Assembly (NCBI RefSeq): GCF_050434145.1
Contig: NZ_JBNPVX010000014.1
Coordinates: 1-64,000, forward strand
Direction: 5' to 3'
Source of the DNA: JAISST01 sp050434145
GTDB lineage: Bacteria; Fusobacteriota; Fusobacteriia; Fusobacteriales; Fusobacteriaceae
DNA: 64,000 bases
A program made the position numbers and the translations under genes. Positions 42,819 through 50,102 of the stretch are shown in pieces. Below the pieces are notes generated by a model. It ran no database searches. It had not been told where the DNA came from and saw only the letters and a program-made list of their open reading frames with translations. Position 1 is the first letter of the stretch. The number at the start of each line of letters is the position of its first letter.

Positions 42819-44198
42819 AATATTTTTTTCTTTCTCTATTTCTTCTATTTCTAAGTATTTAAGGTTTAGCAATTCTCTTCTCAATAAAATCAACGTTAAC
42901 AAAGCAGATAAAACATCGGCTGTTGGTGTAGCAAACCACACTCCATTTACTCCAAATTTATATGACAATATATATATACTTGGTATTAACAATATTATTT
43001 GCCTTGATAATCCCATTACTATACTCAACTTTGGTTTTCCCACTGCTTGAAAATAGATAGATGACACTATTTGCATTCCAGCTACAGGTAATACCATCGT
43101 TTTTATCCTTAGTCCTTTTGACGCCAAAGCTATTAAATCTGGATCTTGATTGAAAATATGTATCACATACTGAGACAGAAATTGTATTATTAAAAAATTA
43201 AAAGTACATACTAATACAGCAATAACAATCCCTTTAAACAATGCTTCTTTGACTCTAGAATAAAGTTTTGCCCCATAATTATATCCTAATATAGGTTGTA
43301 AACCTTGATTTATACCAAATACTGGCATAGAAATAAACATTATCACACCTTGTACTATTGCTATTGCGCTGACTGCAGTATCCCCGCCATATTTCCCCAT
43401 TGTGGTATTAAACATATAATTAATAGCACTGGCTCCTATTTGTAAAGCAAAAGGTGCAGCTCCAATAGAAACAGCTTTTAATGTTTTTTCCAAACTTATT
43501 TTTACATTTTTTTTCAGTAATGCAATTCCACTTAATCCAGAAGTAAAATAATACAACGTCCAAATAGCTGAAACATATTGAGATATTATAGTAGCTACTG
43601 CTGCACCCTTTACTCCCATCCCAAATCCAAATATTAGTATTGGGTCTAATATAATATTAGTTAAAGCTCCAATTAATAATGTTGTCATTGACTTTTTTGG
43701 ATTTCCATCTGCTCTTATTCCAGCATTAAGTGTATAGCTCAGTAGCGCTCCTGGAAACCCAAGTGCAAGAATTGATAAATAATCTTTTGCATGTTTTGAG
43801 GTATTTACAGAACCACCTATTCGACTAACTATATTATCTATATTCAGCGACACCACTATCACCAATAATGCAGAAACAATTATTGATAAAGCTAATGCAT
43901 TGCCCAAAAATTTTTCTGCTTCACTATTTTCTTTTTTCCCAAGTAAGATAGAAATATTATTAGCTGATCCTAGACCAATTAATACTGAAAATGCAAAGAC
44001 AAATAAAGTTACAGGAAATACTAACCCCACTCCAGCTAATGCATCTTTTCCTATTACTTCTATATTACCAATATAGATTCTATCTACCAAATTATAAAGT
44101 GCATTGACTAACATTCCTACTATTGCTGGAAGAGAAAATTTAAATAATAGTTTTGTTATTTTTTCCGTACCCATAAATTGGTGCTTTTGATATTCCAT
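42816..44198 (-). CDS. MATE family efflux transporter
   Basis: This is a cation-driven multidrug/toxin exporter of the inner membrane. The 460-residue product has about 12 hydrophobic spans and the MATE opening FSLPAIVGMLVNALYNLVDRIYIG (about 19-42). A second-half repeat starts near 232. The ATG at 44198 is preceded by TAGGAGAG. An in-frame opening at 44252 overlaps the upstream SpoIID-like gene and is unlikely. The 3' end touches repeat copy E, so the last codons lie at the element boundary. Substrates are unknown. Confidence 0.93.
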   Translation of the reverse strand: MEYQKHQFMGTEKITKLLFKFSLPAIVGMLVNALYNLVDRIYIGNIEVIGKDALAGVGLVFPVTLFVFAFSVLIGLGSANNISILLGKKENSEAEKFLGNALALSIIVSALLVIVVSLNIDNIVSRIGGSVNTSKHAKDYLSILALGFPGALLSYTLNAGIRADGNPKKSMTTLLIGALTNIILDPILIFGFGMGVKGAAVATIISQYVSAIWTLYYFTSGLSGIALLKKNVKISLEKTLKAVSIGAAPFALQIGASAINYMFNTTMGKYGGDTAVSAIAIVQGVIMFISMPVFGINQGLQPILGYNYGAKLYSRVKEALFKGIVIAVLVCTFNFLIIQFLSQYVIHIFNQDPDLIALASKGLRIKTMVLPVAGMQIVSSIYFQAVGKPKLSIVMGLSRQIILLIPSIYILSYKFGVNGVWFATPTADVLSALLTLILLRRELLNLKYLEIEEIEKEKNI

Positions 44199-44245
44199 AT
44201 TCTCTCCTACGTTTAATATAAGTGCTGAGGACACTTCTAATGTTC

Positions 44246-45838
44246 TTACCACACATAATTTGCTGCTTCAATAAAACCTGATGAAGTTGAAAAGTATTTT
44301 GCATCTATTGGCGCTTCATTATATATCATAACTTGCCCATTAGTAGCTTTTATAGCTTCATTAGATTCATTATTTTCTACTTGATTATTGTACACTTGAC
44401 TTTCTACTGTATCTTTTACATGGAATCCTTCGTTTTGGTATTTATTTTTCAAATAATCTGATAATGCATAAGTTCTTGCTGCTACAGCTTGTGCCTTTAA
44501 TGCCTCTACACCAAAACTTTTTGGCATTTCACTTGGTAATACTTGTTTTAAATAATCTTCAATATACACTTCATTAATAACCTTAAGCCCTTTTCCACTA
44601 GGATTAATTTCTATTATACCTCTATAACTTGGATTAGATGTGTGAGCTTTCCTTACACCATTTAAAGTTATATAATTTCCTGAAGATTCTATCGTCACTT
44701 TTCCTGTAACTTGTCCACGTTGCTTTCCACTGACTGATACTGTCAACTTTCCACCAGAGTTGATTATCTCTATTCTATCTGAAGGTCCTACTGAAATATT
44801 TATACCTTGCCCTTTTATTTTTGCCTTTCCACTGGCAGTCATTACAACTTTACTATGAGCCATTCCACCACCACTAGTACTTATCCCAACTCTTATATTT
44901 TCTGTAACTCCTGTAATCTTATACATATTTTTTATTGTAGTATTTGGATAATATCTTTTCAATACATCAATATATGAATGATTTTTATTTGAAGTCAGGT
45001 CATGAGCAGCATATTGTGACATTCCAACTCCATGTCCATAACCTCCACCATATAATGTAATTTTTCCACTAGATTTTTCTATAGCAAAATAACCTGAAGG
45101 GAGCATATTAAGATTAGTTTTAAATGGACTCGAACCATAAGATTCTTCTCCACCTTTTGCTCCATACAATGAATTATTTCCTGGGACAATTGTTCTTCTT
45201 ATTGTAAGTTCTTTCGATACGAGAAAAGTATTTTTATCAGTATAAACTATAAGATATGTTACAATTCCTGACTTTCCTCTAGCACCTACTTTCACATCTT
45301 TTATATTGCCTACATCAGCTTTTGAAACAGATTTCTTTACCCACGAATTTCCTGATAATGTTAGTACATCATTTGGTCTGCTTTTTGACTGTGATACTAA
45401 TCCACTTGCTACTGTAGCATAGAAACTATTTTCATTAAATGTTATTTTCCATCTCCAATATGAGGAATTATCTCCTGCTCCTCTCAACTTCAAATTTTTA
45501 TAAAAACTTAATGCTTTACTTTCATTATATTTAGTAAAAAAATCATATCCAGAATCAGCTACTTCCTTTCCTGGAACCAAATAACCTACAGAATTACCTC
45601 TAAAATTATTAGGTATTGGTAATTTATTGTTTTTAAAGTATGAATAATCTAATTGATAGTCTGCTGCTGAGTATGAAGGTTTGCTAACAGGTTCTGTAGG
45701 CATAGATGCATAACCACCTCCACCTGATGATTGTCTCGAGCCACTACAACTTGCTAAAAATATCCCAATACCCAATACAATCAAAATAGATAATTTCCTG
45801 CCAAAGAAAATCTCTTTCATTTTTACTACTTTTTTCAT
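44246..45838 (-). CDS. SpoIID/LytB-domain lipoprotein
   Basis: The 530-residue product has a lipoprotein signal (lipobox LASC, C31) and a Gly/Ser-rich linker. The large C-terminal SpoIID region includes GYGHGVGMSQYAAHDL near 267-282, VNEVYIEDYLKQVLPSEMP near 413-431 and ALKAQAVAARTYALSD. SpoIID proteins cleave or bind peptidoglycan glycan strands and stimulate amidases. In a non-sporulating diderm it probably acts in wall remodelling. Family motifs appear in an unusual order, GYGHGVGMSQ before the VEDYL block, which suggests a circularly rearranged or inserted domain. GGAGG precedes the ATG, and the start overlaps the kdsB stop by 4 nt. Confidence 0.82.
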   Translation of the reverse strand: MKKVVKMKEIFFGRKLSILIVLGIGIFLASCSGSRQSSGGGGYASMPTEPVSKPSYSAADYQLDYSYFKNNKLPIPNNFRGNSVGYLVPGKEVADSGYDFFTKYNESKALSFYKNLKLRGAGDNSSYWRWKITFNENSFYATVASGLVSQSKSRPNDVLTLSGNSWVKKSVSKADVGNIKDVKVGARGKSGIVTYLIVYTDKNTFLVSKELTIRRTIVPGNNSLYGAKGGEESYGSSPFKTNLNMLPSGYFAIEKSSGKITLYGGGYGHGVGMSQYAAHDLTSNKNHSYIDVLKRYYPNTTIKNMYKITGVTENIRVGISTSGGGMAHSKVVMTASGKAKIKGQGINISVGPSDRIEIINSGGKLTVSVSGKQRGQVTGKVTIESSGNYITLNGVRKAHTSNPSYRGIIEINPSGKGLKVINEVYIEDYLKQVLPSEMPKSFGVEALKAQAVAARTYALSDYLKNKYQNEGFHVKDTVESQVYNNQVENNESNEAIKATNGQVMIYNEAPIDAKYFSTSSGFIEAANYVW

Positions 45839-46593
45839 AACTTTCCTCCATCATTTTTTATGTCAATCTTGTTTTGTGTTATGTAATCGACCACCCTTTC
45901 CAAATCTTCTTTGGTATCCACTCCTATTACTTTATATGGTGTTTCTATCACTTTTATTTTATAGCCATTTTCCAGCACTCTCAATTGTTCCAAAGATTCT
46001 GATTTTTCTAAAAGCGTTTCTTTCATGTTAGAATATTCTATCACAAAAGTTCTTTTATATCCATATATTCCTATATGTTTGTAATAAATTTCTTCATTTT
46101 TTTCTCTTGGATATGGAATAGGACTTCTTGAAAAATAAAGTGCCATTTCATTTTTATCTGTTATAACTTTAACAATATTAGGATTTTCAACTAATTCAAA
46201 ATTTTTTATTTTTTCTTTTAAAGTACTCATTACAAGATTTGAATCATCTTTGAATGCATCTATCAATTGATTAATCATCTTTGGGTCAATCAATGGTTCA
46301 TCCCCTTGAATATTTATCACGACATCATAATCTTTCATTTTTTCACATACTTCTGCTATTCTGCTAGTACCATTGGAATGATCCCCCTTTGTAATAATTG
46401 CATTTCCACCAAAAGATTCTACTACTTCTTTAATCCTAATATCATCTGTAGCTACTACAATGTCATCTAACTTAGATAGTTTTGATCTTTGATACACCCA
46501 TTGTATCATGGGATATCCACATATATTTTTCAAAGGTTTTCCTTCTAGTCTTGTTGATTTATATCTTGCAGGTATGACTCCTAAAAATTTCAA
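45835..46593 (-). CDS. kdsB: 3-deoxy-manno-octulosonate cytidylyltransferase (CMP-Kdo synthetase)
   Basis: KdsB activates Kdo with CTP for the LPS inner core. The 252-residue product begins with the nucleotide site GVIPARYKSTRLEGKPL at 5-21. It continues with WVYQRSKLS, VVATDD and INIQGDEPLI near 94-103. The start codon is TTG at 46593, supported by GGAGG upstream. The only nearby ATG runs into a stop after five codons. A near-consensus promoter lies at 46642-46670. Confidence 0.96.
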   Translation of the reverse strand: MKFLGVIPARYKSTRLEGKPLKNICGYPMIQWVYQRSKLSKLDDIVVATDDIRIKEVVESFGGNAIITKGDHSNGTSRIAEVCEKMKDYDVVINIQGDEPLIDPKMINQLIDAFKDDSNLVMSTLKEKIKNFELVENPNIVKVITDKNEMALYFSRSPIPYPREKNEEIYYKHIGIYGYKRTFVIEYSNMKETLLEKSESLEQLRVLENGYKIKVIETPYKVIGVDTKEDLERVVDYITQNKIDIKNDGGKL

Positions 46594-46613
46594 TTTACAA
46601 CCTCCATTTTATT

Positions 46614-46650
46614 GTGTATAATTATTTTATAATATTTTTAAATTATACAC
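46614..46650. promoter_or_regulatory. Perfect 10-bp inverted repeat between kdsB and the M48 protease
   Basis: GTGTATAATT (46614-46623) and AATTATACAC (46641-46650) are perfect arms separated by 17 bp. The right arm contains the -10 box of the kdsB promoter, and the left arm gives a TATAAT on the + strand. It may be an operator or a symmetric promoter pair for the divergent genes. Confidence 0.5.
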
Positions 46651-46670
46651 GAATTTGTCTTTTTATTCAA
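46642..46670 (-). promoter_or_regulatory. Promoter of kdsB
   Basis: Minus strand: TTGAAT (46670-46665), a 17-nt spacer and perfect TATAAT (46647-46642), about 48 nt upstream of the TTG start. Confidence 0.75.
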
Positions 46671-46734
46671 ACATATTTGTGGGTAAATAAGAATATTGTG
46701 GATTATATAAATTATAAAAATGGAGATGATGGTA

Positions 46735-47511
46735 TTGAATTTAAAAAAATCTTTATGTAATGTTGTTATTGGAATCGCTTTTTTTTCTTCTTTGGCAACG
46801 GCACAGGCAAATTACTTACTTCCTGTAAGTAGTAAGAGCATGAATAACCAAGGGGCTGCTAACTATCAACAAGTATTAAAGCAAAGTACTGTTCTTAATA
46901 ATAAAGATGCTGCTTTAGTAAAAAAAGTTGGAAAAAAAATTGCTGCTGCTTCAGAAAAATATTTTGCATTAAATCCAAATAAAAAAAGACCTGCTGAAAA
47001 ATTTCAATGGGAATTTAATCTTTTGAAAGATAATACTCCAAATGCTTGGTGCATGCCAGGTGGTAAAGTCGCAGTATTAACTGGGATATTACCTTATACA
47101 AAAGATGAAACAGGATTAGCAGTGGTAATGTCACATGAAGTTTCACATGCTATTTTAGAACACGGGAAAAAACAAACTAATACTAATGTTGTTAAAAATA
47201 TTGGTGGATTAATTGTTGCTAAAAAAGGTGGTTCTCTTGCTCAAACTGCTTATAAATATGGTAGTAACTTAGGAACTCTCAAATATAGTAGAACACATGA
47301 AACTCAATCAGATGAACTTGGATTGATTCTTATGAAACTTGCTGGATATGATCCTAATAAGGCTACTGCTTTCTGGCAAAGAATGTCTTCAGGAAAAGGT
47401 TCTGAGACGCCTCAATTCTTAAGTACACACCCTAGTGACAGTACAAGAATAAAAAATATTCAAAATTTCTTGAAAAGTGAAAAATATAAAAAAGCAATTG
47501 GGGGCAAATAA
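46735..47511 (+). CDS. Exported M48-family metalloprotease (LoiP/YcaL/BepA-like)
   Basis: This is a periplasmic or membrane-associated zinc protease. The signal peptide is followed by a cleavage site near ATAQA. The zinc site SHEVSHAILEH is near residues 137-147 and the third ligand is in THETQSDELGL. A C-terminal LSTHPSDSTRIKNIQ matches the family. Unlike HtpX it has no internal membrane spans. Start choice is uncertain: TTG at 46735 lies 9 nt after GGAG, while in-frame ATGs at 46720, 46726 and 46729 lie on or too near it. E. coli relatives degrade misassembled outer-membrane proteins. The product has about 258 residues. Confidence 0.85.
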   Translation: MNLKKSLCNVVIGIAFFSSLATAQANYLLPVSSKSMNNQGAANYQQVLKQSTVLNNKDAALVKKVGKKIAAASEKYFALNPNKKRPAEKFQWEFNLLKDNTPNAWCMPGGKVAVLTGILPYTKDETGLAVVMSHEVSHAILEHGKKQTNTNVVKNIGGLIVAKKGGSLAQTAYKYGSNLGTLKYSRTHETQSDELGLILMKLAGYDPNKATAFWQRMSSGKGSETPQFLSTHPSDSTRIKNIQNFLKSEKYKKAIGGK

Positions 47512-47547
47512 GGTTAATTTACCAAATTAAATGTTTAAGGTGGTCTT

Positions 47548-48381
47548 ATGCTAAAAAATATTCTTCTAATTAATGATATTCCAGGATATGGAAAAGTTGC
47601 TATTGCAGCTATGACTCCAATTTTATCTTCTATGGGGTATTCTATTTCAAATTTACCTACAGCTCTTGTTTCCAATACATTAAACTATGAGAAATTTCAA
47701 ATTCTTGATACTACTGATTATATGAAAAATACTATACAAGTGTGGAAAGAATTAAAATTTAATTTTGATTGTATATGTACAGGATTTATCGCTTCTAGTG
47801 AACAAGTTAATATAATCAATGGGTTTATAGAAGATCATTCTTCTACTAACAATGTTATGATTATTGTCGATCCAATTATGGGTGATTATGGTAAATTATA
47901 TCATGGAGTACCTTTGTCACGTATTAATGATATGAAAAATTTGATGAAAAATGCTGATATTGCTATTCCAAACTTTACTGAAGCAACGTTTATGTGCGAC
48001 TTCTATGCTGGACACAATGATATCCTAGAAGAAGATATAATACCACTTATTGATAAGATTCGTAATCTTGGTGCCAAATCTGTCGTTATCACTAGTATCA
48101 ATATAAAAAATTCATCACGTCATTTAGTATGTGGCTATGACAGGCAAGTCAATAAATATTTTTCATATGAATATGAGCATATTCCAATTAAATTTCCTGG
48201 AACTGGTGATATATTTTCAAGCATATTAACAGGTCATGTGCTCAATGGTAAACCTCTAAGTACAAGTGTAAAAAAAGCTATGGATGGAGTCAAATTTCTT
48301 ATAGAGAAAAGTAAAGATACACAAGATACCTTTAGAGGAATTTTAATTGAAAGTTTTATAAATCAAATCATGGATATATGA
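47548..48381 (+). CDS. pdxY: Pyridoxal/pyridoxamine kinase
   Basis: The enzyme phosphorylates vitamin B6 vitamers to form pyridoxal phosphate. The 277-residue ribokinase-fold product opens LLINDIPGYGKVAIAAMTPIL (5-25). It has VDPIMGDYGKLY near 107-118 and the anion-hole motif KFPGTGDIFSS near 214-224. The PdxK/PdxY subfamily cannot be separated by eye, and a phosphomethylpyrimidine kinase role is less likely because of the GYGKVA opening. It lies 36 nt after the M48 protease gene, behind AAGGTGG, and ends at a terminator. PLP supply would serve amino-acid catabolism. Confidence 0.88.
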   Translation: MLKNILLINDIPGYGKVAIAAMTPILSSMGYSISNLPTALVSNTLNYEKFQILDTTDYMKNTIQVWKELKFNFDCICTGFIASSEQVNIINGFIEDHSSTNNVMIIVDPIMGDYGKLYHGVPLSRINDMKNLMKNADIAIPNFTEATFMCDFYAGHNDILEEDIIPLIDKIRNLGAKSVVITSINIKNSSRHLVCGYDRQVNKYFSYEYEHIPIKFPGTGDIFSSILTGHVLNGKPLSTSVKKAMDGVKFLIEKSKDTQDTFRGILIESFINQIMDI

Positions 48382-48444
48382 TATTTTTTAATAATAAAAC
48401 ATTCTTTGTCATACATCCAATTAAATATTTTTTATTTTTAAAAG

Positions 48445-48473
48445 GAAGTTAGACTATTCTAACTTCTTTTTTT
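48445..48473 (+). terminator. Terminator after the pyridoxal kinase gene
   Basis: GAAGTTAGA and TCTAACTTC arms followed by a run of seven T residues. Confidence 0.85.
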
Positions 48474-48516
48474 CATATAATTTCTATATATCTAATTTAT
48501 TTTCTATACATTTATA

Positions 48517-48545
48517 TTGATTTTTTTATTTTTTTTCTGTATAAT
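48517..48545 (+). promoter_or_regulatory. Promoter of the FMN-binding-like exported protein
   Basis: TTGATT (48517-48522), a 17-nt T-rich spacer and perfect TATAAT (48540-48545). GAGGAGG precedes the start codon at 48591. Confidence 0.7.
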
Positions 48546-48590
48546 CTTTTCATTATTGTATTTATTTTATATTATTTTTGAGGAGGACAA

Positions 48591-49319
48591 ATGTTTAAAA
48601 AATTATTTTATTTATCTTTATTTAGCTTATTATTTTTAATAAATAATAGTGAAACAACTGCATCTACAAAATTATTCCATGGTATTGGACAAAGTAGTAA
48701 CCTTAGAGTTGGTCCTGGAAAAGATAAAAAAGGATTAGAAGTGTATTCTCTTAATTATGTAACAGCCTCTGCTATTTTTGATGAAAATGGAAAAGTTATT
48801 AATCTTATTGTAGATGTGTTAGAGCTTAGCACTCCAAATTATGATGGTTCTTCTATGCCACATTTTTCTGGTTGGCCAGGTACTTCTGGATACAATATAA
48901 CTGACCATGAGAGCAAAGAAGTGATAGGAGTATCAAGCAATACTGTTGATTATATTTCAGAAGAAGTTGCAAATTGGAAAAGCAAAAGAGATCGTGGAAA
49001 TGCTTATGGTATGAATCCTAAAAATGAATGGAATAAACAGATGGATTTCTACCAAAACTTTTTTAAAGGAAAATCCATAACAGAAATTGAAGAATGGTAC
49101 AATAAAAATGTCTCTGACAAAAGTGGACGTCCACTTTCTGAAGATGTTTCATCAGAAAGTGATAAAGAGAAATATGGAAAACTTTCTGTAGCTGAAAAAA
49201 AAGCTCTTGTTGATGTCATTGCTGGCGCTACTATGAGTTTAAAGGATAATCATGGAGATATTATTGGAGCTATAAAAAAAGCATATGAAAATAAAGTAGA
49301 ATTTACTTTAAATAATTAA
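48591..49319 (+). CDS. Exported FMN-binding-like protein, probably flavinylated
   Basis: The 242-residue product has a signal peptide (about 1-25). The mature part begins with a beta region, LRVGPGKDKKGLEVYSLNYV (38-57) and IFDENGKVINLIVDVLELS. It ends with DVIAGATMS at 208-216. That matches the Dxx(S/T)GA(T/S) signature at which the enzyme ApbE attaches FMN to threonine (here T214), except for Ala in place of Ser/Thr at 211. The protein resembles secreted FMN-binding domains used in anaerobic extracytoplasmic electron transfer. No apbE or redox partner is in the window. The gene is alone, with its own promoter and terminator. Confidence 0.65.
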   Translation: MFKKLFYLSLFSLLFLINNSETTASTKLFHGIGQSSNLRVGPGKDKKGLEVYSLNYVTASAIFDENGKVINLIVDVLELSTPNYDGSSMPHFSGWPGTSGYNITDHESKEVIGVSSNTVDYISEEVANWKSKRDRGNAYGMNPKNEWNKQMDFYQNFFKGKSITEIEEWYNKNVSDKSGRPLSEDVSSESDKEKYGKLSVAEKKALVDVIAGATMSLKDNHGDIIGAIKKAYENKVEFTLNN

Positions 49320-49340
49320 TTTTCTTGTATTATGCCTTAT

Positions 49341-49383
49341 AAAAATAGGGTAGCATATGAAACAATGTTACCCTATTTTTATA
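49341..49383. terminator. Bidirectional terminator between the FMN-binding-like gene and csoR
   Basis: AAAAATAGGGTA and TACCCTATTTTT arms with T-runs on both strands, suited to the converging genes. Confidence 0.85.
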
Positions 49384-49443
49384 TAAATGTATAATAATTC
49401 TATAAATTTACTATCTTAATATTAATATTTTTATTAATTCTTT

Positions 49444-49704
49444 CTAATTCAACTTATCTATTACATTCATAAGTTCTTCTATCTTTTTATCTTCATCTCC
49501 AGATTTCATTGCATCTTTGATGCAACTTTTCATATGTCCTCTAATTACTTCTTTATTTGCTTTTCTTATTATAGCTTCCACAGCTAACAATTGATTAGAA
49601 ATATCAATACAATATCTGTCATCTTCTATCATTTTTAATATTCCTTCTATTTGACCTTTGGCAGTCTTTAGCAATCTAGAAGTTTTCTTTTTATCTCCTT
49701 TCAT
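49444..49704 (-). CDS. csoR: Copper-sensing repressor, CsoR/RcnR family
   Basis: CsoR releases DNA when it binds Cu(I). The 86-residue all-helical product has the ligand set C32, H57 and C61 (the C-H-C pattern of copper CsoR rather than the His-rich nickel sensor RcnR). The Arg/Lys-rich DNA-binding face is also present. It lies downstream of copA on the same strand, and the operator at the copA promoter fits. Repeat copy F separates the two genes, ending 27 nt before this ATG, so co-expression with copA may be altered. Confidence 0.92.
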   Translation of the reverse strand: MKGDKKKTSRLLKTAKGQIEGILKMIEDDRYCIDISNQLLAVEAIIRKANKEVIRGHMKSCIKDAMKSGDEDKKIEELMNVIDKLN

Positions 49705-49731
49705 TTTTACCTCTTTGCATAATATTTTTTA

Positions 49732-50029
49732 TAAGCTGTTACAAAACTATTTTTTTACTTGCAAATTCAGACTTTTATTATTCTTTCAATTCTTCTTTTC
49801 CTCTGGTCTCATTATGCTCAGCTGTTATCAGTGCCTTACTATCCAGTTAGCAAAATGAATGTCTCAGGCATGTATTTAACTATGTGGATAGTATGTCATG
49901 ATACCAGCGAACGTAGAGTCCACAAGCAGCGGCTCGAAGCTTTTTGGAGCTTGCCACAAAGTCCAAAAGATTTATATAACAAATTTTTGTAAAAAATACT
50001 AAAGAAAATTTGTATTTCGCAACTGCCTA
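49732..50029 (-). mobile_element. Repeat element copy F (long form), between copA and csoR
   Basis: This copy of about 297 bp has ends TAAGCTGTTACAAAAC and TTTCGCAACTGCCT. The core hairpin lies at about 49831-49908. It has a perfect 13-bp flank duplication ATAATATTTTTTA (49719-49731 and 50029-50041). The gene-proximal end is 27 nt from the csoR ATG. Confidence 0.88.
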
Positions 50030-50102
50030 TAATATTTTTTAGTTATTTATAAAATTGACTTCTATTTGAAATATTAGTTTTATATAATTTAACTTCATTT
50101 AT

